From Stentor roeselii (Eukaryota; Ciliophora; Heterotrichea; Heterotrichida; Stentoridae), in NCBI GenBank assembly GCA_006503475.1, contig RSEH01000189.1, positions 29,088 to 93,087 on the forward strand: DNA of 64,000 bases. Reading direction: 5' to 3'. Below are positions 10,288 through 19,665 of the stretch, piece after piece. The notes under the pieces were generated by a model, which did no database searches, was not told the DNA's origin, and saw nothing but the letters and a program-made list of their open reading frames with translations. Positions within the stretch are counted from its first letter, which is position 1, and every line of letters starts with the position of its first letter. Position numbers and translations under genes: made by a program.

Positions 10288-11298
10288 TCACTTTTTATAA
10301 TCTTTTTTCTTGAGAGAATTGGTGTAATTAGCTAATCTCACAGCTTCCACCCACCTGATTTCAGAACTTTTACATCCAAGTAAAACTCCAACAATTCCAG
10401 TTTTTTTCTTCCTGAAACTAAAACAAAGACAAAACCCTGCAGCAGGAGTAGTTCCAGTCTTGACTCCATTAAACCCTTTATCAAGTAATAAGTTTGTATT
10501 AGTCCATTCTACCTTTCTTTGAGTCCCGTCATTTGTAATGTTTAATGAAAAGGTCTTAGTTGCTACTATTGCTGAAAAAATCTGGTTTTTCATTGCCTGG
10601 CAGGCAAGTTTGCAGATGTCTGAAGCTGAACTGAGGTTGATACTTGTTGACATCCCATGCGGGTTGTTGAAAACTGTTTGGTTCATTTCGAGATCAACTG
10701 CGATTTTATTCATTTTTTCCACAAAAACACTTACAGGGCTCTCTTCTCGGTTGATGATCCCGCCGATGTACTCTGCCAGGGCCATAGCTGCATCGTTACC
10801 AGAAGGTAGCATCATGCCATAAAGAAGATCAATTACTTTGATCTGGTCTCCTTCAAGCAATCCAGCAGTGGTTCCATCAGTTTCAGCTGCGGCTCTAGAA
10901 ACAACAACAACTTCATCAAAACACCTTTTTCTTTGACTTATTTCATAAATGACAGTCAAACAAGTCATGATTTTAGTAAGACTTGCAACTTCTCTTTGAA
11001 AATCTTCGTTTTTTCCTTCAATTTTTATAACTTTTCCAGTTGTATAAACCACCCAACTTTCAGCTGAAAGTAAAGGTTTTACAACGATTTTTCTGGAAAG
11101 GCTTATCACATTTTTCATTCTTTTTTTGGACTTGGACCTTAAAATGAACTTGCTGTTAGTGGAGTTTTTTCGAATACCGGTTAAATTATCTCTTGTGTGG
11201 TTTATTGGAGTTAAGTTTTTGATTGTCCGTCCTCTGATGTGCTTTTTTAGGTTCAGGCTACAGCTGGGTAGGAAAGCCACTGAGGATTTTATCTCCAT
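10288..11298 (-). CDS. Peptidase S11 / D-Ala-D-Ala carboxypeptidase-like (penicillin-binding fold) protein
   Basis: The 336-residue protein shows all three active-site motifs of bacterial DacA-type enzymes in order: SLTK at 106-109 (nucleophile Ser106, Lys109), SGN at 166-168 and KTGTT at 280-284. Spacing matches the family. In bacteria these enzymes trim peptidoglycan pentapeptides; a ciliate has no peptidoglycan, so the target may be food bacteria walls or another amide or ester. A basic, serine-rich N-terminus of about 70 residues lacks an obvious signal peptide but could hold a targeting signal. It sits 22 bp downstream of the PC4 gene on the same strand, and its base composition looks like its neighbours, so any transfer is old. 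Confidence 0.9.
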   Translation of the reverse strand: MEIKSSVAFLPSCSLNLKKHIRGRTIKNLTPINHTRDNLTGIRKNSTNSKFILRSKSKKRMKNVISLSRKIVVKPLLSAESWVVYTTGKVIKIEGKNEDFQREVASLTKIMTCLTVIYEISQRKRCFDEVVVVSRAAAETDGTTAGLLEGDQIKVIDLLYGMMLPSGNDAAMALAEYIGGIINREESPVSVFVEKMNKIAVDLEMNQTVFNNPHGMSTSINLSSASDICKLACQAMKNQIFSAIVATKTFSLNITNDGTQRKVEWTNTNLLLDKGFNGVKTGTTPAAGFCLCFSFRKKKTGIVGVLLGCKSSEIRWVEAVRLANYTNSLKKKDYKK

Positions 11299-11320
11299 AT
11301 TAAAGTTTATTCGAGTTTAG

Positions 11321-11542
11321 CTAAACATGATATTTCAAGATCGTGTCGTTTATCTTCTCTGCGTTCTCGATTATTGTTGTCCATTGAGATACTGATAAAC
11401 TTATTCCTTTCTTACCTGGACGCATCTGTCCTGATTGGTCTTTGTAGTATTCTCGGATACTTATTAAGGTTTTACCTCGGAACTTTGTTACTTCGATGTA
11501 TCTGGTTTCTGATAATTGAACTTTTAACTCTTCTGAAGCCAT
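11321..11542 (-). CDS. SUB1: Transcriptional coactivator PC4/SUB1, minimal form
   Basis: The 73-residue protein is essentially only the ssDNA-binding core of PC4: YIEVTKFRGKTLISIREYY, then GQMRPGKKGISLSVSQW and a final helix. These are the hallmark residues of human PC4 (KVLIDIREYW, MKPGRKGISL). The serine-rich regulatory N-terminus of the animal protein is absent. PC4 binds melted or single-stranded DNA at RNA polymerase II promoters and dimerises through the C-terminal helix, so a nuclear role in transcription is expected. ATG 11542 is the first Met; the region upstream is C/A-rich on the coding strand. Confidence 0.93.
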   Translation of the reverse strand: MASEELKVQLSETRYIEVTKFRGKTLISIREYYKDQSGQMRPGKKGISLSVSQWTTIIENAEKINDTILKYHV

Positions 11543-12257
11543 TTATGGGGGGTTTAATTATTTTTAGATTAATTGTTTGGAGGGTTGGGATTTGGGCGAT
11601 GGTAGGGGATGGGATTTAGGTGTTGAGGTTTAGGATTTATTAGAAAGTTGGGATTGTTTGGATATTTTATGAATTATTTGTTTCATGATTTTTTATAATG
11701 AAAGTATTTGTGAAGAACTAAATTTTAGTTCCTCAGTTTCAAAGAAATTTCACAAATTTATTTGAATTATATGATGAGCTCTGTAAAGCGAAAATTCTTC
11801 TAAATTATTAATTACTTGAAGTAAAGTAACTAGCATATTGGATAATAAATTAAACAAATCTAACTGAGGCAATATTTATTTTCACATTCCTTCAGAGCCA
11901 AAACGTAGAGTTATGGGTAATAAAATATCCTAAATAACTTATCTATCACTTCTGAAAAACGTAAATAAAATGAATCTCACCTAAATCAAACATTTTCAAA
12001 TTTGAATACCTAAAAAATTTACACAATATAATATTACCAAATGATTATAAATATCAAACCCCTAATTTAAATTCAATCAAATCCCAACCCAAAAAGATGA
12101 ACACCATCCAATAATAATCTTCAAAACATCCATGATCCCTAAATCCTCTAAAATCTTCAAAAATCTTCTAAATCAATCCTCACTTTAAACCAATTTCCAT
12201 AAAACCAGTTCCTGCCATCTAACTTTCTAATTAATAAACAATAATCTAAGCCTCACT
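11543..12257. other. Gene-free spacer
   Basis: This 715-bp stretch lies between the PC4 start and the 3' end of the next minus-strand gene. It has no open frame of length and no RNA gene that I recognise. Its plus strand is G-rich near 11545-11640 (PC4 upstream side) and C-rich near 12060-12240 (3' flank of the next gene). Confidence 0.5.
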
Positions 12258-12971
12258 TCAAGCTTCAGTAATAGAAACCCCAAGATCCTTGATCATCTGA
12301 GTCATGACATAAGTTTTGAGTTTATTCCAATTTTCCTCACACTCAATACTATCAGTCCTGCTATTCCTATGAACTTTCGGCTTAAACCCAAACTTCCTAA
12401 TTAACACCTTGCAATCCAAACACGCGAAAACAACCTGAACAAACAAAGAATAAGCTTCTCTCACAAAAGATTCCGAAAAAAATTGTCTACAGAATTGATC
12501 ATTAAAAGATTTAGAGTTAGACTCAATCGTTCTTTGACTTCTCGCTTCAGTTTGAGGGCCAGTGTCAGTTCTCGAGATGCGAGTAAAAAACACAGAATAT
12601 TCATTAACATAATTCATGAAATCTTCCCAAGCTTGTCGAGATTGCGAAGAACTTTCAATGACTTCTCCAAGTTTTTTATTCGGCACTTTTCGGTTGAGGC
12701 CTTCTCGAATTGATCTTTTGAATGACCTGATGATTTGGATTCGAAGGTATTCTTTTTTAGGAGGTCTGTTGTTTTTGTTGATGAATAGTGAAAGAGTGTC
12801 TTTTTCGATTCTTGAGACTGATTGAGTTCGTTTTAGGGATTGATTTAAAAAAGTATCTGGAAAAGTTCCTTGGGTTGAGATTGGTTCGATGTTGTCGAGA
12901 TTTATTAGATCTGGAATGAAGTCGAGTTTTTCATCGGGGAAAGATTCGTCTTCTTGTAGCGGAGAGGCCAT
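12258..12971 (-). CDS. Unknown protein, 237 residues
   Basis: I do not recognise the family. The protein has an acidic N-terminus (EDESFPDEKLDFIPDL), a basic central part (RIQIIRSFKRSIREGLNRKV) and a C-terminal half that looks helical, with cysteines at about 183-187 (VFACLDCKV). There is no membrane segment or signal peptide. Composition and codon use match neighbouring genes, the ATG at 12971 is the first Met, and the stop is TGA. No intron is needed. A ciliate-restricted family is likely, but that is inference. Confidence 0.75.
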   Translation of the reverse strand: MASPLQEDESFPDEKLDFIPDLINLDNIEPISTQGTFPDTFLNQSLKRTQSVSRIEKDTLSLFINKNNRPPKKEYLRIQIIRSFKRSIREGLNRKVPNKKLGEVIESSSQSRQAWEDFMNYVNEYSVFFTRISRTDTGPQTEARSQRTIESNSKSFNDQFCRQFFSESFVREAYSLFVQVVFACLDCKVLIRKFGFKPKVHRNSRTDSIECEENWNKLKTYVMTQMIKDLGVSITEA

Positions 12972-13076
12972 TTGTTAATCTATAAATACGAATAAAAGAT
13001 TTGGCAGGTGGATTGAGAAGGGTGAAAACTTTAAGAGTGGTTAAATATGATGATGTTAGACTAATTATATTAACTA

Positions 13077-15392
13077 TTACTGCTTTTTGTTCATTATCTT
13101 CTTCATTCGGTCAGTCTCGTTAGCTACCAGCTTCGAGAAGTACTTTACCATCCTGGCTGATTCTTTCCAACATATGGTCAGTTCTTGATTTGTTCGCATT
13201 TGTTTCTCGTTTTCTTTTTCTAACTCAGCTAGGGCTAGCTTTAGCTTGTTTACCTCGTCGGTTGATACCATGCTTGGGTCTTTTAGCATCATTGCTTTTT
13301 TCCATTCAAGGAGATTGCTTTTTTTTACATTTAATAGCTGTGACTGGATTTCGTCTTTTTCTTTTTGAATTTGAGTGATGGCATCTTCAGCCTGACGAGC
13401 AAGTTGCTCCGATTTCCATTCAAACTCTTGTTTATGTTTAACAATAGCTTCAATCCTTTCATTCTCAAGTAATTTAAAAATCTCTTCCTTCGACCTCACC
13501 AGATCATCAATTTTTTCAGTTTTTTCCTTCAGCCTCTGATTAAGTTCATTAACTTCAAGAGTCAAAAACTTATTAATTTGTTCTAAGTTCATGATTTTCT
13601 GAGGCAATTCCTCAATATCCCCAGTGGCGGTAGTGACAGCTTCAAATGACTTAAATCTTTCATTCATAAGTTTTAAATTAAGTTCAAGATCCCTGATTTT
13701 ATATTCTTTTTCATGAATTTTGCTATTAAGCCCAACAGCTTCTTCCCTTCCCTGAACATACTTTTTATAAATAGAGTCTTTTTCTTCATACAAAACTCGA
13801 ATATCACTGAGCAGCTGGTCTTTATAGTTCTTCAAAGAGCTCAACTCATACTCAACATTCTTCAATTTTTCCTTTTCATTGTCGCTTTCAGTGTATTTCT
13901 CTGAAAGTCTCTGAAGTTGGTCAGACATGGCTTCATTTCGACTCATTAACTGACTGATAAGAGTAGAACTGCAATAATTTCTTCCTTCGATTTCTTCATT
14001 TTGCATTTTAATGGTTTCTCGAGAACGTTTTAATTCTGACTTCTTTGTAATTATCTTGGTTCTGACCTGGTTTAGTTCTTTCATCAAAGAGTCGACTGTA
14101 AGACTGGCTCCCATCAAGTTTCTGTTGTGTCTTCTGTAGTCCTCGTTATCAGGACGGCTGCTGATAAAAGAGTCTTCTGAGACGAAGGAGGAGTCAAGAG
14201 GAACTTCAAGTTCGTGGATTCTGTTTTGTAAGAAAAGGATTTTGTCACTCATTTCAATCATGGCTTTATTTAACTTTAACAGTTGTTTTTCCTTTGCCTC
14301 TAAAGTGACAGTCAGGCGGTCTACTTTTTCTCTTTCTTTGTTGAACTCTTCTTTTAGAGTGGTTGAAGATCTTTTGTATTGCTGGTAAGTTTCGATTTCA
14401 TCTCGATGTTCAATAATAAGTTTTTCCATGTTTTCATTGGCTCTCTTGATTTCTATCATCTTTCTTTTCATCTCAGTCATTTTTTCTATCTTTTTCTTGT
14501 AATTTTCTAAGGTTTTTTCCGACTGTTTCACCAGGTAAATCTTTGACTGGGCAATATCGAGTTCATCTTTTAAATGAGAAACATCTTTATCGTATTTATC
14601 TTTCAAGTCTTTCAGCTGATCCTGCAGCGACTCAAGAAGTAAATTTTTATGTGCAAGTTTTTTTTCCAGTTTATGATAAATTTCAATATTTTCTGGAGCA
14701 TTTCTTCCATGTCGAGATGAAAGCTGATGTTGAAGTTCAACAACAGTAAACTTCAAATCTTCATTTTCCTTGTAAAGTCCTTCTTTCAGGTCTCGATACT
14801 TAGAAACTTCAAGAGCCAGTTCTGACATCTGTTCTAAAAGACGATTTTTTTCGTTTTTAAGAATTTCTATTTCTTTCTTGTTCAGTTCAGTACTTTGTAT
14901 CAGGTCCTCTCCGCCCTCCCCAAGTGCTTTTTTAATGAAAAGCATTAATGAATACTGAGACCTTTCGTCAAGGTCCATGATTCTTCTGATAAAAGTTTCT
15001 TTTTGTGGACAGTTAATGATCACTACAAATACCAGCTCTAAAAACGCGATGATATCTTCAGGATTCGCTTTTCTCGCTATTGAGCCCAGACGTATATCAT
15101 TGAAGAGAACGTAAGGAATTTTTAAATAATTAGTCAAGTAATTGTCGATTGCTTTTTTAAGCCGGCGTAGATTCGCCAGTTTTAAAGCCCAGTTATTTTG
15201 AATGTCAAGAGTAATACTTCCGATATCAAAAACTTCAGGAGAGCTGAGTAAAGAGTACATATTTGACAATAGTTCAAATAAAATGATGCCGTCATTGAGG
15301 TCACTAAGTGAATAACATTTTTTGGTAAGGCCGTTGTTGTTTATCTAAGTAAGCCTTACCCAGTTGATTATGCCCTGGTGCAGGTCGTCCAT
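13077..15392 (-). CDS. HOOK-family protein (N-terminal calponin-homology-like domain plus coiled coil)
   Basis: Two exons (15392-15360 and 15344-13077) encode 766 residues. The first exon supplies MDDLHQGIINW and the second continues with LSDLNDGIILFELLSN, matching the start of HOOK N-terminal domains. The end of that domain is clear at about residues 90-155 (PEDIIAFLELVFVVIINCPQ ... RRIMDLDERSQYSLM). The rest is long coiled coil. HOOK proteins are dynein-dynactin activating adaptors that link microtubule motors to cargo; a transport role is inferred. Removing the 15-nt intron is needed to reach an ATG. This ATG lies only 18 bp from the start of the divergent gene on the plus strand. Confidence 0.87.
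15345..15359 (-). other. 15-nt spliceosomal intron in the HOOK-like gene
   Basis: Minus strand GTAAGGCTTACTTAG, with GT...AG ends and an in-frame TAG at its end. It lies after codon 11, close to the position of the intron in the CEP135-like gene. Confidence 0.9.
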
Positions 15393-15410
15393 GAAAATTA
15401 TTAGATAATT
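15393..15410. promoter_or_regulatory. 18-bp spacer between two divergent start codons
   Basis: Only 18 AT-rich bases separate the ATG of the HOOK-like gene (15392, minus) from the ATG of a small plus-strand gene (15411). Both promoters and 5' UTRs must lie in this spacer or inside the opposite gene. Confidence 0.6.
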
Positions 15411-15779
15411 ATGGATGCCTTTCAGTATGCTCAAGGGTTCGTTAGGGGACTCGGACCTTTTGAGTACCGTGGAAAAAACCCTGACTTTTACAAGCAGCGA
15501 CTCAGGGAAAACGCGAAGCCTTTGAGGAATTCTTTTCAAGTTGAAGACGGGTACAAGTACCTTGTACCTTCCAAGTGGCATACAACTGGATGGAAATATA
15601 CTCATCTTCCGAAGGTAGAAAAATCTACTGATTGTGAAAAAGGAGAGTTTTTAAGTACTTATTCAGCCGCTTTTCAAGTACCTAAGCTGAAAAATAGGCA
15701 GACTTCGCAAGTTCCTAGAAATTCTTACTCGCGTCCTTATACGAACTGGAAACTTTCTACTTTAAGGATGAGTTTATAA
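15411..15779 (+). CDS. Small unknown protein, 122 residues
   Basis: The protein is soluble and rich in aromatic and basic residues (FEYRGKNPDFYKQRLRENAK, later KWHTTGWKYTHLP). It has no membrane segment, coiled coil or recognised domain. Short proteins of this style are common among axonemal microtubule-inner proteins, but that is only a guess from composition. The ATG at 15411 is followed by an uninterrupted frame with normal local codon use. It shares an 18-bp divergent spacer with the HOOK-like gene, and converges with the MAP3K-like gene with 40 bp between stops. Confidence 0.75.
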   Translation: MDAFQYAQGFVRGLGPFEYRGKNPDFYKQRLRENAKPLRNSFQVEDGYKYLVPSKWHTTGWKYTHLPKVEKSTDCEKGEFLSTYSAAFQVPKLKNRQTSQVPRNSYSRPYTNWKLSTLRMSL

Positions 15780-15819
15780 TTCAGATAATTAAGATTTTAA
15801 TAACACATAACTGCAAAAG

Positions 15820-16851
15820 TTAGTCTGACACGTACCTGGTGCTTAGATTTCTGCAGCCATCGCCTGAGTACTTTTCAAACTCGCAGTTTTTCACAAATGG
15901 ATGTTCTAACAGCTCTGCGACGTTTTTTCTGAGAGTTGGACGTCGGCAGAAGCAAGAATTCAAAAAGTCCCTTAAGTTATGTGAGTACTCTTCAGGTATC
16001 TTCGGAAGACTCTGACTTCCAACAACGGCTTCGACAACTTTTAAAGTGTCTCCAAACTCCGACCACGGTGCTTTGCCAGTGGCCATTTCAACAACAAGAC
16101 ATCCAAGACTCCAGACATCAGCAAACCGTCCATGTCCAGTTTCCAGAATGACTTCGGGTGCCATCCAGTTAGGTGTCCCAGTGACAGAAGCAGTGAACTC
16201 GACACCTAAAAGGCTTTTAGCAGATCCAAAGTCGGCTAACTTACAAAGGCCATCATCAGTGACAAGAATATTCGTTCCTTTAATATCCCTATGAATCACT
16301 CCATGCATGTGGAGGTACTCAAGTCCTCTCAAGATCTGAAATGTGTAGATTTTTATTAAACTTTCACAAAACGCCCCGTGTTTTTGAAGTAAGCTGTTAA
16401 TTGTTCCTCCTGAAACGAATTCCATGAAGATTTGAAGAGAATTCTCTGAAACTTTACTTCCCAGGTACCGGACGATGTTAGGATGATGTAGTTCGCTGAG
16501 GATTGAAACTTCTTCAGTGACTCGGCTAGACCCTGCTGATATGCAAAAAGGAATTTCTTTTATTGCAATTAAGTCACCTGAAGGTATAGTCTTTGCTAAT
16601 AAGACACTTCCGTAGCTTCCTTTACCTACACAGCCGATTAGCTCGTAGTCTGTCGGACATACTGGTGCTAAAGAAAAACCTTCTTGAAGAAGTAGTTTTT
16701 GATAATGACTTTTTTGTCTGTTTTTAAAGTAAAGTGAATCTGAGTAGATCTCAGGATGTTCTACTCCAAGTTTCGTGTCTACTTTGAAGGTCTGGAATTT
16801 TTTATTCAGTTTCACAGGTTTTGACTGAGAACCACAGCAAATGACTCCCAT
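15820..16851 (-). CDS. MAP3K/MEKK-like serine/threonine kinase with lipidation-type N-terminus
   Basis: The 343-residue protein begins MGVICCG, a likely myristoylation plus palmitoylation signal. The kinase domain spans about residues 69-327: glycine loop GKGSYG at 76-81, Lys98 in AIKEIP, HRDIKGTN at 187-194, DFG at 207-209 and the STE-type activation segment TGTPNWMAPE at 224-233. These place it with MAP3K (MEKK/NPK1) kinases that phosphorylate MAP2Ks. Little lies outside the kinase domain, so membrane attachment may be its main regulation. A MAPK gene lies 2.8 kb away; a functional link is not shown. Confidence 0.9.
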   Translation of the reverse strand: MGVICCGSQSKPVKLNKKFQTFKVDTKLGVEHPEIYSDSLYFKNRQKSHYQKLLLQEGFSLAPVCPTDYELIGCVGKGSYGSVLLAKTIPSGDLIAIKEIPFCISAGSSRVTEEVSILSELHHPNIVRYLGSKVSENSLQIFMEFVSGGTINSLLQKHGAFCESLIKIYTFQILRGLEYLHMHGVIHRDIKGTNILVTDDGLCKLADFGSAKSLLGVEFTASVTGTPNWMAPEVILETGHGRFADVWSLGCLVVEMATGKAPWSEFGDTLKVVEAVVGSQSLPKIPEEYSHNLRDFLNSCFCRRPTLRKNVAELLEHPFVKNCEFEKYSGDGCRNLSTRYVSD

Positions 16852-16922
16852 TTATACACATTTATTCAATGTGATCACCACTGATACTTTCTTTAATTTC
16901 TGTCATTTTCTATATCATATCA

Positions 16923-18763
16923 TTAGATTCTATTCTTATAAGCGATGTAAGCATTCAACTCATTAGTCTGCAACTGCAAAACCAAAAACTTTCCTTCAAC
17001 GTTCTCTTCAATAAGCGACAAAATCTTGCAAGCATATCTCCAGACCTTCGTATTTTCAATGAAAAATCCTGCAGCGACACAGTGTAAATCTCCACAATTT
17101 GGAAGAGCAGCTAAAAAGTACTCTAAATTTTCAGCATTCCACAAAAGTTCTAAAATTTCTTTATAAACCGTTTCAATTCCTTCAAACTTCTCAGTGATAT
17201 GCATAAGTCTCAATTTTAAAAGTGCTAAAAAAACATCTTCGCACATATTTCCTTCACTTTTCGCTTTAAGCGCGAGGTACTTCAAGGAAAGTTCTCCACA
17301 ACTTCCGATATCAGGCAGTTTACTTTGAAACATTTCAAAAACATTAGGGTGCACCTTTGAATCCAGCACATGTCTTGTAAAGTCAAAAAACTGGCTTCGA
17401 AGAAGCAGCTCTGGACTTGGGTCGAATTTCAAGTTTTCCATCAAGTTTTTCATGAAATCATTTAAAATTTGAGGAGTGGAAACAGATGTCAGGACTTCTC
17501 CTGTGTCAAGATCTGCAAGTAAGTCCCACCATTGTTCTCGATGGCGGAAAAGTGGGTTGTTCGCCCCGGCAACGAAGAAGGAAGAGTTGAGAAGTTCTAA
17601 GTCACTTAAGGCAACGTAAGGAAAGACGTGTTCTTGAAGGATAAAAGGAATTGGCGGTGAAATTAAACTTGCAACTGCCAAGGTCATGTTACAGATCAGG
17701 TGACAAGGCTTGTTCCTTGCGAAGATCACGACTCGCTTTTCTTGAAGTAAACAATTATAGATTTTTATCAGTTTTTCTTGAAAAATATCAAAAAGTTTCT
17801 TGAGTCCTGGAACGATTAACTCATCGTCGAGTAGTAAAGAGTTGATTTCTGTGAAGATGTTGAGACTGTCATATGAAAAATTTATTGTTTTGGATGACTC
17901 GAACTGGTAACCACGGTCAATGCAGGACCTGAGCAGCTTTATTCGAGGTTCTGGAAGGTCTGAAGAGGGCCAGTCGACTGAGTTGACTGTCTTGTAAAGT
18001 CTTTTTAGGATTCTTGATGATCTTTCAGGTCTTTCTAAGAGTTTGGTCAGTGCGATTGAGATGAGACTGTCGAGTTGGACTACGTGTTTACTTGGAGATA
18101 TCACGGCAAGACCCATTATTTTTACTCCTCGCTGAGATGATGAGGACTTTTGGATTGAACCTACTGTTAAACAGTAAACTAGTTCAGTTGAAAGGACTTT
18201 TGACTCTGTTTCGCATGGAGGGTCTTCTATCATTAGGTGGAGAATTCGATCTAGCTCTTTTATATGATTTTTAGAAGTGTGTAAACCGAATGCTCTTCCT
18301 TCTAGTGAGTAAAAACTTGAAAAGTCTTCTTTTAGGATCGTGAATTGAAGGTCGGAATGGATTTCTCTGTGTTTTTATTACATTTCTTGTAATTTTTTCA
18401 TGTCTGAGGAGATTACAAGGAAAAATTTACCGTTTGATTCTGAAAATGATAGAAAACATAATTCTGAAGTTGGAGATACTTCTACCCAGTCATCTTGATA
18501 CTCATAAAGTTCAACTTTAAAGCGAATCCTAGAAAGTCTTTTGAACCTACTTAACTCTACCAAGTTTTCCCTTGAAAATCCTTATTTTTCCCTTTCCTTC
18601 TAATCAAGACAACAGCAGAGTCCTGTGTAAAATTATGCAACCCTTCAGGCAAGATATAATTTTCCAGTGCAATCTGATCATCATCCAACAACGAAGGGTA
18701 CTTAAGAGTGCATTTGGCGCCTTCAGTATCATGAAATTCAGCAACCACAAGAGACTGAATCAT
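16923..18763 (-). CDS. DENN-domain protein (Rab-GEF type) with two tiny introns
   Basis: Three exons (18763-18561, 18546-18382, 18366-16923) encode 603 residues. An upstream-DENN part begins at once (VVAEFHDTEGAKCTLKYPS), and the central DENN part is visible at about 300-400 (IYNCLLQEKRVVIFARNKP; FVAGANNPLFRHREQWWDLL). DENN proteins are nucleotide-exchange factors for Rab GTPases in membrane traffic; the WWD-type ending resembles the AVL9/Afi1/DENND6 group, but the Rab partner cannot be read. The introns are 15 nt (18367-18381) and apparently 14 nt (18547-18560). With both removed the frame is continuous from the first ATG, and the total length is divisible by three. A downstream ATG at 18233 is in frame but would lose the uDENN part. 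Confidence 0.85.
18367..18381 (-). other. 15-nt spliceosomal intron 2 of the DENN gene
   Basis: Minus strand GTAATAAAAACACAG, with GT...AG ends. Retention gives TAA at once. Removal joins the frame to the rest of the DENN protein. Confidence 0.88.
18547..18560 (-). other. Apparent 14-nt intron 1 of the DENN gene
   Basis: Minus strand GTAGAGTTAAGTAG. It is the only GT...AG segment between the limiting stops of the two frames that restores the reading frame. At 14 nt it is one base shorter than every other intron here; a one-base sequence error making a 15-nt intron look short is the main alternative. Confidence 0.65.
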
Positions 18764-18785
18764 ATTTACTAATTAAAATTTCTAT

Positions 18786-19532
18786 CTAAACCACTTCACA
18801 ATTCTGACAATTTCCTGACCCGTCTTCCGTTTCATTTCCAAACCTTTCAAAGCTATCATTAAGTCTTTCAATGACTTCTTTGAGTTCTCTATTTTCCATT
18901 TCCTTTTGTTTCAAGTCCTGCTCACTTCTCTCAATTCTCGACTGGATCAAGTAAATCTCCTGATGCAATTCTTTTATTTGTTCCAGCAGAAGATTCGAAG
19001 AGTCCGAAGGGACTTTGCAAGCACTCATGTCATACTCTTCATACTTTTCTTCATCATTATCTAATTTTTCCTTCATTTTCACAATTTGCTCTTTAGTCCC
19101 TTGAGCCTCGTCAATGATTTCAATGACAGATCCTTTCATTTCATTGAGTTCACTTTGATAGACTTTTAGTTCTTTTTCAGCTCGGATTGCGTCGTTCCGA
19201 CTTTGTTTGTTCGCTGATTTAAACAGTTGTAGCTGGTCTTGAAGCGCTTTAAACATATTTTGACTGCTTTGCTTGATCTTCTTCACACTGCTTGACTCGA
19301 CAGAAGAGTTCAGAATTGAAGCGTCTTCTCTTGCAGATGCGTTGAGAGACTCAAGTTTGGCTTCGCGCTTTGAAGATGAAATTGACATTTCTTTCAAAGT
19401 CTCTTCGAGTTCATTTGGGATTTCGACACCTGAGTCTTTGCTGAGATGGTTTATTATGTTTAGCTTGTCGGAGACTTCTTTTAAAAAATCGGTGCTCACG
19501 CCTTTGGACTTTCCGTTTGCTTTAGGTTTCAT
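18786..19532 (-). CDS. Coiled-coil protein, unknown function
   Basis: The 248-residue protein is dominated by coiled coil from about residue 80 to 235 (heptads such as ELKVYQSELNEMKGSVIEI and IKELHQEIYLIQSRIE), after a polar serine-rich N-terminus. It ends in a small cysteine pair (NCQNCEVV). No family is recognised. The start ATG at 19532 is the first Met in frame. It sits 22 bp upstream of the DENN gene on the same strand, but as a separate gene by frame and start; no operon is implied in a ciliate. Confidence 0.82.
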   Translation of the reverse strand: MKPKANGKSKGVSTDFLKEVSDKLNIINHLSKDSGVEIPNELEETLKEMSISSSKREAKLESLNASAREDASILNSSVESSSVKKIKQSSQNMFKALQDQLQLFKSANKQSRNDAIRAEKELKVYQSELNEMKGSVIEIIDEAQGTKEQIVKMKEKLDNDEEKYEEYDMSACKVPSDSSNLLLEQIKELHQEIYLIQSRIERSEQDLKQKEMENRELKEVIERLNDSFERFGNETEDGSGNCQNCEVV

Positions 19533-19665
19533 TTAAATATAATGTCATGATTTTGAGAAAGGGTTTGGGTTTATCATTGATGGAGTGGCTTTTGATGTCA
19601 TTTCTAAATTGGAAAATTTAGGGTATGGAAGTCATTTAGTATCTGAAATAAATTGGTAATAAAGT

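Noticed and set aside
15360-15605. Separate minus-strand small gene ending just at 15345
   Set aside because: Its in-frame part from 15392 is exon 1 of the HOOK-like gene; the apparent stop is inside the 15-nt intron, and the sequence upstream of 15392 is antisense to another gene.
18378-18763. Two short overlapping minus-strand genes upstream of the DENN gene
   Set aside because: They are exons 1 and 2 of the DENN gene; joined by tiny introns they give the expected uDENN start.
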